From an uncultured Candidatus Melainabacteria bacterium (GTDB taxonomy: Bacteria; Cyanobacteriota; Vampirovibrionia; Gastranaerophilales; Gastranaerophilaceae), in assembly GCA_949915775.1 (NCBI GenBank), contig CATLEG010000006.1, forward strand, positions 1-43,783: a stretch of 43,783 nucleotides of DNA, read 5' to 3'. The notes beneath the pieces were generated by a model. The model was not told where the DNA came from and searched no databases. It worked only from the letters and a program-made list of their open reading frames with translations. This document shows, piece by piece, positions 23,077 through 31,907 of this stretch (the stretch's first letter is position 1; the number at the start of each line of letters is the position of its first letter). The translations under genes and the position numbers were made by a program.

Positions 23077-23442
23077 TTATTCAAAATCTATGACAATAAT
23101 TTCTGGCACACAATTTTTACCTAATTCTTTTGCAATATCTTCAATTGGCATAGACATATTTTTACTATGCCCAGAAACATAATCACCGACTGACAAAACC
23201 AAATCAGGATTTTCTGAATTAATCAATTCAACTATTTTTTCAAGCCTTTTTGTTAATGTAATTTGATATGAAAATCACTTGCAAAAACTTTTTTTACTCC
23301 GTTGAGTTTCGCATCTTGAAGCGCGTAATGATTAATTTCCAGCTTGTTCGGTTCTACAAATAGGCTGTAATAGCATAACCAAATAAATAAAAGTAGCAAT
23401 ATTATAAAACTAATTTTTTTATTATTCTATTCTTTCTATTTT
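23077..23442 (-). pseudogene. Membrane-anchored calcineurin-like phosphoesterase, frameshifted
   Basis: Read on the minus strand: an N-terminal anchor (KKISFIILLLLFIWLCYYS), then VKKVFASDFHIK, where SDFH is the DxH metal motif. After a frame change near 23260 comes LTKRLEKIVELIN, PDLVLSVGDYVSGH (GD motif) and a truncated end at IIVIDFE. This is the start of a YkuE-like metallophosphoesterase with no intact ATG. The C-terminal two-thirds (GNHD, GHxH motifs) are missing. A decayed gene inside the island. Confidence 0.7.
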
Positions 23443-23473
23443 GGATTATTACTGTAGCCGTTCTCGTGTAAAA

Positions 23474-24043
23474 TTAATGTATTGGTAATAATACTTTGTT
23501 AGGCGAATATTTTTCTAACAATTTTGCCTCCGCTATATATTTACTAAATGGTTTACACTCAAATAAAGGTGAAATTAATTCACTACAAAATAGCTTTGCA
23601 TCTACACAAATATCAATGTATTGTGGATTATCAGGATTATCGATTAGTGCCATAACTCTAAAAATTAAAGGCTCAACAAGATTTATACATAAAAAATCTT
23701 TTGGCTTATCTGTAGAAGATACATACACAAGCGAATCCCAAGTTTTGAAACAACAAATTGACTCCAAAAAATTAGTAAAATAAGCAGCGCTTTCAGTTTC
23801 TGTATTGATATTTAAAATGTATCTTTGCTCGTCGATAAGTATAATAATTTGCAATATTTTAGAATCATTTAATACTTTAAATTCAACTTTGAAATTATTC
23901 GTTACTTCAGGTATTTGGTTCCACCTGTCTGACATAAAATATTCACCGGCTTCTAATGCAATAAAAATAACATGCTGATTAAATTGTCTATTGACTATTC
24001 TTTTAAATTTTAAGCGTTTTGTTATAAAATCAAACATTTTCAT
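23474..24043 (-). CDS. Hypothetical protein
   Basis: 189 residues from MKMFDFITKRLKFKR, preceded by TTGGAAG. Mixed alpha/beta with alternating hydrophobic strands (ILQIIILIDEQRYILNINTE) and a cysteine-containing C-terminal half. No signal peptide, membrane segment or known motif is seen. First in a run of three minus-strand unknowns inside the island, so an accessory function is likely. Confidence 0.65.
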   Translation of the reverse strand: MKMFDFITKRLKFKRIVNRQFNQHVIFIALEAGEYFMSDRWNQIPEVTNNFKVEFKVLNDSKILQIIILIDEQRYILNINTETESAAYFTNFLESICCFKTWDSLVYVSSTDKPKDFLCINLVEPLIFRVMALIDNPDNPQYIDICVDAKLFCSELISPLFECKPFSKYIAEAKLLEKYSPNKVLLPIH

Positions 24044-24064
24044 TTACTTCCAATCTTTTGAATT

Positions 24065-24856
24065 TTATTTTTCAAACTTTTCAACATCATTTTTCATCCA
24101 CTCGTCAACTTCTCTTTCGGTTTGTCCACCATTCCAAAAAAGACTATGACGAGTTAAATGTTGCAGCATTATAGCATGCCATTTTTCATCTATTTTGTAG
24201 AAGTAGTCATTATCTAAAGCTCCATCTATATAGCCGTCACCATCATAATAATTTACGTTTTTATCGTTTTCGTCATTATAGTAATATTCAATAGGACCGT
24301 TTTTGGGATAAACTTGTAACCAATAACCCTTACCATTATAAGTTGTATGATATTTGTACATATCAAAACAATCTGATTTCGGTATAATCTTTTCATCTAA
24401 TGAATCAGGATAAACGTCATGTTCTTTTTTATAATTTTTTAAATAATCTAAAACCGACTGATATTCTTTATTTAATATAGAATATTCTTGATTAATTTGT
24501 ACCCGAACTTCTTTTTCACCTTTAAACTCATTTGGAAACGCAAATATAACAAATATCAAAGTAGAAATAAAAAATATTACACCGGCTAAATTTAATCCCA
24601 ATAACCATTTATCAAGTTTATTCTTATTTTTATTTAAAAACTGAAAAATCAAACTTATTGGACAAATTGTATAAACTGAAACAATGCTGCACAATATACA
24701 AATTGTTGATACTTTAAAGTAAAACATATTAACATTGTCTAAAAGAGCTCCAATTATAAGACTGGCAAAACCAATTATGAATACAACAAATGTAATTATA
24801 CAAGGTAAGTTTACTATATTAATTTTATTCTTTTCTGTTGTTTCAATCTTTTGCAT
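24065..24856 (-). CDS. Hypothetical membrane protein
   Basis: 263 residues after a strong GGAGG Shine-Dalgarno. Three hydrophobic segments in the first ~115 residues (IITFVVFIIGFASLIIGAL; VSTICILCSIVSVYTICPISLIF; LAGVIFFISTLIFVIFAF). A soluble C-terminal half of ~150 residues is rich in Tyr/Asp/Asn (YYNDENDKNVNYYDGDGYIDGALD). The C-terminal part resembles pilin-like domains that carry a DxDGD...G loop, so calcium binding is conceivable. Not recognised. Confidence 0.7.
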   Translation of the reverse strand: MQKIETTEKNKINIVNLPCIITFVVFIIGFASLIIGALLDNVNMFYFKVSTICILCSIVSVYTICPISLIFQFLNKNKNKLDKWLLGLNLAGVIFFISTLIFVIFAFPNEFKGEKEVRVQINQEYSILNKEYQSVLDYLKNYKKEHDVYPDSLDEKIIPKSDCFDMYKYHTTYNGKGYWLQVYPKNGPIEYYYNDENDKNVNYYDGDGYIDGALDNDYFYKIDEKWHAIMLQHLTRHSLFWNGGQTEREVDEWMKNDVEKFEK

Positions 24857-24887
24857 AACACCTCCGGCAATTTCATATTATCACAAA

Positions 24888-25652
24888 TTATTCATTGACT
24901 TGCAAACAAACTGTTCCGCTTTTTGTGATAATAGACATATTATAAACATCTTTTGTAATGTATTCAGGAAATACTGTAGTTGCCATTCCAATAAATGCTC
25001 CAAGCCAATCGCCTATTAAAAAACCTAATAATCCACGACTTATAGTTGATTTCGTATTAGGTATTTCAATATTTTCTTCCATCGGATAGAGTTTTACATC
25101 TTCGACTTCTTTGTTTGGAAATTCTTTAAGCAATATGAGCTTAGGTTCAATCAAGTATATTGAAAGATTTTCTGTTCCCATAAAAACTTTACAGGTCTTG
25201 TAGTTATTTTCGCCAAAACTAGCGAGAGTAGTGGCAATAAATTCCCGTTTTGTATTTATCTCATCTATTATTTCTATGGCTCTGTTAATAATTAATTCTA
25301 CTTCAGTATCATCTTCTTTTGGTCTATTGTCATTATATTTTTTAATCTGTTCATCAGTAAGATTTTTTGCATAAATCAATTCATAGGTAGCTGAACCTCT
25401 TTTTTCTTTTAGCTTATCTGTAAATTCGTTTTTCTTACCGGATGATAGTGCATCTATTGTATTTCTGATATCTTTTAATATATATTTTATTGCATCATAT
25501 GTATAAAAATTGTGTGTTAAATACCATTCAAACCCTTTAATATAAGAGATTTGTTCATCATCACTACAATTATCTACTCTCTTTTTATTTGCTTCAAGTT
25601 CATCATTAAAGTATTTAATAAAGAAATGGAGTGAGATATTGATCAACATCAT
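24888..25652 (-). CDS. Hypothetical protein
   Basis: About 254 residues (start uncertain between 25652 and 25649; weak ribosome site). Long charged helices fill the first 140 residues, then a beta-rich domain. Near the C-terminus is a glycine-rich hydrophobic stretch (GLLGFLIGDWLGAFIGMATTVFP) that could insert in or lie on a membrane. No family recognised. Spaced 31 nt from the preceding membrane protein, probably in one operon. Confidence 0.65.
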   Translation of the reverse strand: MMLINISLHFFIKYFNDELEANKKRVDNCSDDEQISYIKGFEWYLTHNFYTYDAIKYILKDIRNTIDALSSGKKNEFTDKLKEKRGSATYELIYAKNLTDEQIKKYNDNRPKEDDTEVELIINRAIEIIDEINTKREFIATTLASFGENNYKTCKVFMGTENLSIYLIEPKLILLKEFPNKEVEDVKLYPMEENIEIPNTKSTISRGLLGFLIGDWLGAFIGMATTVFPEYITKDVYNMSIITKSGTVCLQVNE

Positions 25653-25718
25653 CTTCTTCTATTGAAATTTCAGCACTTTCCATTTCTGCAACATTATCTA
25701 TGCCATTTGTATTCAAAA

Positions 25719-26195
25719 ATGGTTGAGGGAATTTACCACGGCAAGACTAGATTAATCGAACCTCTTGGAATGATTTATGGCGAAAAGATTTATCTTGTTG
25801 CAAGGGAAAAAGCCAAAGGTGATGGAATTTACAACTATTTACTGCATAAATTTGAGGGACTTAAACTTACAGATAAAATCTTTGATAAAAGTGATTTTAG
25901 CTTGCAAGAATATACAAATCTGTCTTTTGGAGTTTATCACGGGGAGATTCTTGATGTTGAACTTTTGTTTTCTCAGGAACTTGCACCGGAAGCGAGTCAA
26001 TTCAATTTCCACCCAACACAAAGAGGTAAATATAATGAGGACGGTAGTTATACCGTAACTTTTAGAGCAAGCGGGAGTTTGGAAATTATCTGGCATGTAT
26101 TCAAGTGGGGTAGCGGCTGCAAAATTATTGCACCAAAATTGCTGAAAGATGAGTATAAAAAGTATTTGGAAGATAATTTAAAAAATTATTTATAA
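25719..26195 (+). pseudogene. WYL-domain regulator, N-terminally truncated
   Basis: The product starts inside a WYL domain (YHGKTRLIEPLGMIYGEKIYLVARE) and continues through its C-terminal extension (GSYTVTFRASGSLEIIWHVFKWG, then IIAPKLLKDEYKKYLEDNL). The N-terminal helix-turn-helix that would make it a DNA-binding regulator is missing. The DNA before 25719 belongs to the antisense start of the neighbouring gene. WYL proteins often regulate defence islands. Here the gene is probably a remnant, although a ~158-residue WYL fragment could still be made from the ATG at 25719. Confidence 0.75.
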
Positions 26196-26240
26196 ATTTT
26201 TGCATATTAAATATGTAAATTGGTTTTATTTACATTTACG

Positions 26241-26340
26241 CGCCTCAGAATTGTGCATATCATTTTTCTTAAATTTAGACATTTCCAGAATTGTGTGTAT
26301 CATTCTGCCTCGGAAATTACACATTTCCAGAATGATATGT
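26241..26340. repeat. CAGAATTGTG/CAGAATGAT repeats before the small integrase
   Basis: CCTCAGAATTGTGCATATCATTTTT, TTCCAGAATTGTGTGTATCATTCTGCCTCGG and TTCCAGAATGATATG repeat one motif directly and inverted within 100 bp (CAGAATGATATG pairs with CATATCATT). They sit 130 bp upstream of a tyrosine recombinase. They may be recombinase arm sites or an operator. Confidence 0.5.
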
Positions 26341-26473
26341 TGTATTTTTTGAGATTGGGGGTAAATGGAAGAGGGGTAAATGGAGTGGGTGCTTGTGTTC
26401 TATTTTGTTGCGAGGCTTTATTTTTGCTGTCTTTTAGGGCATTAATGTTGTGGCTCAAAACCTTGAGGTACAA

Positions 26474-27013
26474 ATGAACATTGTCGAACCCATAAAAAGC
26501 ATAGAAGATATCCAAAATATTAAAAGAGTTTTGTCAAAGAAACCACGCAACGCTCTGCTTTTCAGCTTTGGCATAAATAGTGGATTAAGAATCGCTGATA
26601 TCCTCTCACTCGACGTCAAAGACGTAAAAGACAAAGACTACATTGAACTTAGAGAAAAGAAAACGAATAAGTATAAAAAATTCCCGATTAACGAGAACTT
26701 GAAAGTTGAAATAGAGGAATTCGTAAAAGATAAACCCGACGACAGACCTTTATTTTATACGCAAAAAGGGTATCGATTGGACAGAGCCCAAGCATATCGA
26801 ATCATAAACAAATCCGCCCGAATGGTTGGAATTAAGGGCAGAATTGGAACACATACATTGCGTAAAACCTTCGGCTACCATTTTTACCAACAATACGACG
26901 ATATCGTAATGTTGCAGAAGATTTTTAACCACTCAACCCCATCCATCACCCTCCGTTACATCGGAATTGAACAGGAAGATATTGATGAGGTATACCGGAA
27001 CTTTTACCTATAG
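26474..27013 (+). CDS. Small tyrosine recombinase (catalytic domain only)
   Basis: 179 residues from the ATG at 26474, preceded by TTGAGGT. It contains the catalytic domain with Arg in NSGLRIADIL, HTLRKTFGYH (H-x-x-R) and the C-terminal HSTPSITLRYIGI with the nucleophilic Tyr. It lacks the usual N-terminal SAM-like core-binding domain. Compact integrases of this size occur on some Firmicutes elements. The only candidate recombinase within the island apart from the one beside hsdS, so possibly the island's own integrase. Confidence 0.85.
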   Translation: MNIVEPIKSIEDIQNIKRVLSKKPRNALLFSFGINSGLRIADILSLDVKDVKDKDYIELREKKTNKYKKFPINENLKVEIEEFVKDKPDDRPLFYTQKGYRLDRAQAYRIINKSARMVGIKGRIGTHTLRKTFGYHFYQQYDDIVMLQKIFNHSTPSITLRYIGIEQEDIDEVYRNFYL

Positions 27014-27016
27014 TGA

Positions 27017-27898
27017 TTAATGTACTAAAATTTTACCATATATAATTTGTTCGAGTTTATCATTAGCTCTTCTCATTTCATTAATAAGATTTTGGGTTTT
27101 AGTATTATTCATAACAACAACATCTTTTAGTAAAACTTTTAAAAATAAAGTTACTTTAGTAAAAAAATGAAACATATATTCAGCTTCTTTTTGCGTGAAA
27201 TACGTAGGAATGCTCCAATCTAAAAAGCAACTATGTGCAATTTGTGAACTATCATTGTAAAATCCATACACGATATCTCGTAAACTAAATATGAATTCAT
27301 CCTTGATTTGAAAGCCAATTTCATCAAGTTCTTTGAACATTTTTTCGTATCTCATAAATTGAGGGCGAAAATTAGTAAAATACTTATCAACTTTTTTAAA
27401 ATTTAAACTATCTATCTCATAATCTTTTATACCCAACTCTTTTAAAATTTTATTTTTGGCTGAATCTTGAATTAAGTTAAAACATCTTTTATTTTCAGCA
27501 GAAAGTTCTTCTTTTGTTATAGTTTTTCCATTAACGTCGATTGGCTCACCTTCGCGCATATTTTTATAAACAATAAAATTGTTTTTAATCTTTAAAATTT
27601 GTGCTTCGTCAAGGTAGTCATCTATTTTTTCTGGAAATTGCGATAAATATGTAATTAAAATAACACTTTCAACAGCACTTCGAAGTACAATTTTAGCTTC
27701 TTTAATGTGTCCTTCAAAAATTAATTTGTTTGCAGCATCAGCATTAGAAATAATTTTTTTAATAAGTACTTGAAGTACAATCAAATTCTTTGAATCAAAA
27801 TTAATTGTATTGATGATTTGATCAAAAAAATAAATTAAATTTTCCATTTCTTTGCAAAAAATTGCTTCAGATATTATGTTGTTACAATTTTTTATCAT
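27017..27898 (-). CDS. Hypothetical protein, DUF5677-like
   Basis: About 293 residues, all-helical, with KLIFEGHIKEAKIVLRSAVESVILITYL and later SSQIAHSCFLDWS, which resemble the LxxxG...LxRxxxE and H-containing blocks of DUF5677-type proteins. No catalytic residues are assigned. Start placed at the ATG at 27898. It converges with the small recombinase gene and lies just upstream of, and divergent to, the type I restriction operon. Such proteins are often found in defence islands, but function is unknown. Confidence 0.6.
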   Translation of the reverse strand: MIKNCNNIISEAIFCKEMENLIYFFDQIINTINFDSKNLIVLQVLIKKIISNADAANKLIFEGHIKEAKIVLRSAVESVILITYLSQFPEKIDDYLDEAQILKIKNNFIVYKNMREGEPIDVNGKTITKEELSAENKRCFNLIQDSAKNKILKELGIKDYEIDSLNFKKVDKYFTNFRPQFMRYEKMFKELDEIGFQIKDEFIFSLRDIVYGFYNDSSQIAHSCFLDWSIPTYFTQKEAEYMFHFFTKVTLFLKVLLKDVVVMNNTKTQNLINEMRRANDKLEQIIYGKILVH

Positions 27899-27904
27899 AG
27901 GCAA

Positions 27905-28078
27905 AACTTTCTTGATTAATCTTATTGTATCTTACTTTTTTCTAAAAATATATTTTTTTAATTATTATTTAATTATTTGACCTTGTTTTTCACAATATAA
28001 TTTCGTAATACCAATTTTTATGCTACAATTAAAACAACTTCCTATAAATTTTAATTATCAGAAGTTGCGAGGTGCGGA
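27905..28078. other. Divergent intergenic region before hsdR
   Basis: Very AT-rich, no gene seen. ACAATATAATTTC near 27994 gives a plausible -10 (TATAAT) for the hsd operon. GAGGTGCGGA directly before 28079 is a weak ribosome site. Confidence 0.4.
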
Positions 28079-30421
28079 ATGGCATTATTAGACAAAAAAC
28101 AAATGACTGAAGAAGATATAAAACTTAATTTTATTACTCCAGCCTTGCAAGCCACTGGATGGAAAGATAAAATTACAATGGAAACAAAGGTGCAATTTAC
28201 CGATGGTAAAATTAATTTGCGTGGTAATATAGCATCTAGAGAAAAACCTAAAAAAGCGGACTATGTTTTATATATAAATGCAAATAATCCAATCGCAATA
28301 GTAGAAGCAAAAGACAATAAACATTCCATATCACACGGTCTGCAACAGGCTATGGAGTATGCTAAAAAGTTAGATATTCCTTTTGCATATAGCTCAAATG
28401 GTGATGGTTTTACAGAACATGACTTTTTAACCGGAAAAGAAAGAGAATTTACTTTAGATGGATTTCCAAGCCCAGAAGAACTTATTAGTAGATTTAAATC
28501 TGAGAAAAATAATAGCGCAGGTATTACCGAAGCTGAAGAAAATATTATAGAACAACCTTATTACACAAGCAGTAAAACATATCCGCCTCGTTACTATCAA
28601 AGAATTGCTGTAAATAGAACTTTGGATGCTATTGCAAGAGGGCAAGAACGTATATTGCTTGTTATGGCAACAGGTACAGGTAAAACTTACACTGCATTTC
28701 AAATTGTTTATAGGTTAATAAAAAGTGGATTAAAAAAGAAAATTTTATATTTAGCAGACAGAAATATTCTTGTGGATCAATCTATTCAGCAGGATTTTGC
28801 TCCGTTAGAAAAAACTATTCATAAGGTAAATTTCTCAAAAGATAATAAGACAACGATAACAGCATACGAAGTATATTTTTCTTTGTACCAACAATTAATT
28901 GGTGACGATGATAAAGAACATTATAGTGAATTATTTTTACCAGATTTCTTTGATTTAATTATTGTAGATGAGTGTCACAGAGGTTCTGCAAGGGAAGAAA
29001 GTCGTTGGCGTAGGATTTTGGAATATTTTTCTTCTGCAACTCAAATAGGTATGACAGCAACACCGAAAGAAACTAAATACAATTCAAATATATCTTATTT
29101 TGGCGATCCTATATATACATATAGCCTTAAAGAAGGTATTGATGACGGTTTCTTGGCCCCATTTAAAGTCATAAACGTTACAACCGATATAGGTGATGGC
29201 TGGAGGCCAAGAAAAGGGCAATGTGACGTTAACGGTAATATTATTGAAGATAGAATTTATAATAACAGTGATTATGATTACAACATTATTATTCAAGATA
29301 GAATTGACCAAGTCGCAAAAGAAATTACGGATTATTTAAAAGCAACAAATCGAATGGCAAAAACCATTGTTTTTTGTGCAAATGAAGATCACGCAGAAAG
29401 AATGCGTATTGCTTTAAATAATTTAAATGCTGATAAAGTAAAAGAAAACTCAGATTATGTTGTTAGAATTACGGGCAGTGATACCTATGGAAAGAGTAAG
29501 TTAGATTACTTTATTTCAGTCAGAGCCGAATATCCTGTTATTGCAACTACATCCGAACTTTTATCAACAGGTGCAGATTGCAAAATGACTAAATTAATAG
29601 TCCTTGATAAGATGATTGGCTCAATGACAGAGTTTAAGCAAATTATTGGCCGTGGAACTCGTTTAAGAGAAAAAGAAGGTAAAATGAGCTTTACTGTTAT
29701 GGATTTCCGTAACGTAACACGATTATTTGCCGATCCAGATTGGGATGGACCAATTGAAATTGATCCGGATTATCCTAAGAAAAAAGGACCAGGAACAGAA
29801 CCTGGACCGGGGCCAGGTCCGGAACCGCCATTACCACCAGTTGATAATTATAAACCAATTGTTGATAAAAATGGTTGTTCAGTAAGAATAACAAATAAAA
29901 CAGTATCTGTATATGATACTGATGGTAAGCTCTTAAAGCAAGAAAACATTATTGATTATACTAAATCAAATATTCTTGGCTATTCATCATCCTTAGAACA
30001 ATTTATTAAACGTTGGAGCGAAGAAGATAAAAAAGCTAAAATCACTGATCTATTAAAGGAACAGGGTATTGATTTAGAATTATTGAAAGAAGAACAAAAT
30101 ATGACTGAGGTTGATGATTTTGATTTTATTTGTCATATTGCTTATGGCGCAAAACCATTGACACGTAAAGAACGTGCAAATAATGTAAAGAAAAGAGATT
30201 TCTTCAGTAAATATAGCGGTGTTGCAAGAAAAGTTCTTGAAGCGTTATTAGATAAATATATGAATGCAGGCTTATCGGAATTAGATAGTGCTGATGTCTT
30301 GAAACTTGATCCAATAAATAAATTTGGAAAACCTGCAAAAATTGCACAATTATTTGGCGGAAAAGACGAATACTTCAAAGCGGTAGAAGAGCTGAAACAA
30401 AACATTTATAAGGCAGGATAA
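28079..30421 (+). CDS. hsdR: Type I restriction endonuclease subunit R
   Basis: 780 residues. The N-terminal nuclease domain has the PD-(D/E)xK pattern D61...E76-x-K78. Helicase motor: Walker A ATGTGKT (197-203), Walker B DECH (297-300), motif III TATP. Motif VI region: IIGRGTRLREKEG. A Pro/Gly linker (~565-585) leads to an EcoEI-type C-terminal domain that contacts HsdM. Translocates and cleaves DNA lacking methylation at the HsdS-recognised site. hsdM starts 1 nt after its stop codon. Confidence 0.95.
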   Translation: MALLDKKQMTEEDIKLNFITPALQATGWKDKITMETKVQFTDGKINLRGNIASREKPKKADYVLYINANNPIAIVEAKDNKHSISHGLQQAMEYAKKLDIPFAYSSNGDGFTEHDFLTGKEREFTLDGFPSPEELISRFKSEKNNSAGITEAEENIIEQPYYTSSKTYPPRYYQRIAVNRTLDAIARGQERILLVMATGTGKTYTAFQIVYRLIKSGLKKKILYLADRNILVDQSIQQDFAPLEKTIHKVNFSKDNKTTITAYEVYFSLYQQLIGDDDKEHYSELFLPDFFDLIIVDECHRGSAREESRWRRILEYFSSATQIGMTATPKETKYNSNISYFGDPIYTYSLKEGIDDGFLAPFKVINVTTDIGDGWRPRKGQCDVNGNIIEDRIYNNSDYDYNIIIQDRIDQVAKEITDYLKATNRMAKTIVFCANEDHAERMRIALNNLNADKVKENSDYVVRITGSDTYGKSKLDYFISVRAEYPVIATTSELLSTGADCKMTKLIVLDKMIGSMTEFKQIIGRGTRLREKEGKMSFTVMDFRNVTRLFADPDWDGPIEIDPDYPKKKGPGTEPGPGPGPEPPLPPVDNYKPIVDKNGCSVRITNKTVSVYDTDGKLLKQENIIDYTKSNILGYSSSLEQFIKRWSEEDKKAKITDLLKEQGIDLELLKEEQNMTEVDDFDFICHIAYGAKPLTRKERANNVKKRDFFSKYSGVARKVLEALLDKYMNAGLSELDSADVLKLDPINKFGKPAKIAQLFGGKDEYFKAVEELKQNIYKAG

Positions 30422-30422
30422 A

Positions 30423-31907
30423 ATGAGTAATTTATCAGGATTTATTAAAAGGATTAGAGATATTATGCGCAATGATGCCGGTATAAATGGTGACGCGCAA
30501 AGAATTGAACAAATGGCTTGGATGTTATTCTTAAAAGTCTATGATTCAAAAGAAGAAGATTGGGAATTTGAAGATAGCAACTATGAATCAATTATTCCTG
30601 ATGAATGTCGTTGGAGAAACTGGGCAAAAGACGATAAGTCCAGAAATGCTATGACTAGTGATAAATTACTTAATTTTGTTAATAATACGTTATTTCCCAC
30701 CTTAAAAAATCTTGAAATAACCCCTGAAACACCAATGAGCAAGGCAATAGTTAAAACAACATTTGAAGATGCAAATAACTATATGAAAGACGGTGTTCAA
30801 TTAAGGCAAGTTTTAAATGAAATTGATGAACTTGATTTGGGTGACTATGAGGAAAGCCACGCATTTGGAGAAATTTACGAATCCATTTTAAGAGAATTAC
30901 AAAGTGCAGGCTCTTCCGGTGAATTCTATACTCCCCGTGCCGTAACTGACTTTATGGCACAAATTATTGACCCACAAGTCGGAGAGCAAATGGCTGACTT
31001 TGCTTGCGGTACCGGAGGGTTTTTAACAAGTTGGCTTAAACAATTAAAAGAAAAAGTAAAAACAACTTATGATCAGGGTGCTTTTGATAATTCTATATAT
31101 GGTATTGAAAAGAAACAATTCCCTTATATGCTTTGCATTACAAATATGCTTCTTAATGGAATTGACAAACCACGAATATATCATGATAATTCGCTATTAA
31201 GAGATGTTCTTGATTATACAGAAGATGATCAATTTGATGTTATACTTATGAACCCTCCATATGGTGGCAGCGAAAAGAAAGATGTAAAAAATCATTTTCC
31301 TGATGATTTAGCAAGCAGTGAAACTGCGGATTTATTTATGTCTGTAATTATGTATAGATTAAAAGAAAAAGGTCGTGCTGCAGTTATTTTACCTGACGGA
31401 TTTTTGTTTGGAACAGATAATGCAAAAGTTGCAATTAAGAAAAAATTATTATCAGAGTTCAATTTGCATACAGTTGTGAGACTTCCACACAGTGTATTTG
31501 CACCATATACATCTATAACAACAAATATTTTATTTTTCGATAAAACTAAACCGACAGAAGAAACTTGGTTTTACCGTTTAGATATGCCTGACGGTTACAA
31601 AAATTTCTCCAAAACAAAGCCAATGCAATTAGAACATTTTAACCCTGTTTTTGAATGGTGGAATAATAGACAAGAAATAACTATTGATGAATTTGATAAA
31701 TCAAAAAAATATACTCTCCAAGATATTGTTGATAGAAACTACAATATTGATTTATGTGGTTTCCCTCATGAAGAAGAGGAAATTCTTGCACCCAAAGAAC
31801 TTATACAGCAATATCAAGAAAAACGCTCAAGCTTGAATGCAGACATTGATAGGGTATTAGATCAAATTACAACTATTTTAGGTATTGATTTGGAGACACA
31901 AAAATAA
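30423..31907 (+). CDS. hsdM: Type I DNA methyltransferase subunit M
   Basis: 494 residues. An N-terminal HsdM helical domain (GFIKRIRDIMRNDAG) precedes the N6-adenine methyltransferase core: GEFYTPRAV, SAM motif ADFACGTGGFL, catalytic NPPYGG. Methylates adenine in the sequence chosen by HsdS and forms the M2S core with it. Stop codon overlaps the hsdS start (TAATG). Confidence 0.96.
   Translation: MSNLSGFIKRIRDIMRNDAGINGDAQRIEQMAWMLFLKVYDSKEEDWEFEDSNYESIIPDECRWRNWAKDDKSRNAMTSDKLLNFVNNTLFPTLKNLEITPETPMSKAIVKTTFEDANNYMKDGVQLRQVLNEIDELDLGDYEESHAFGEIYESILRELQSAGSSGEFYTPRAVTDFMAQIIDPQVGEQMADFACGTGGFLTSWLKQLKEKVKTTYDQGAFDNSIYGIEKKQFPYMLCITNMLLNGIDKPRIYHDNSLLRDVLDYTEDDQFDVILMNPPYGGSEKKDVKNHFPDDLASSETADLFMSVIMYRLKEKGRAAVILPDGFLFGTDNAKVAIKKKLLSEFNLHTVVRLPHSVFAPYTSITTNILFFDKTKPTEETWFYRLDMPDGYKNFSKTKPMQLEHFNPVFEWWNNRQEITIDEFDKSKKYTLQDIVDRNYNIDLCGFPHEEEEILAPKELIQQYQEKRSSLNADIDRVLDQITTILGIDLETQK

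Noticed and set aside
25662-25718. N-terminal extension of the WYL fragment from a TTG
   Set aside because: The extra residues show no WYL or HTH similarity and are preceded by no ribosome site.
26474-27013. Fragment of a larger XerC/D gene rather than a small recombinase
   Set aside because: A good Shine-Dalgarno (TTGAGGT) immediately precedes the ATG and no N-terminal domain is visible in any upstream frame, so a bona fide short gene is preferred, though a decayed gene is not excluded.
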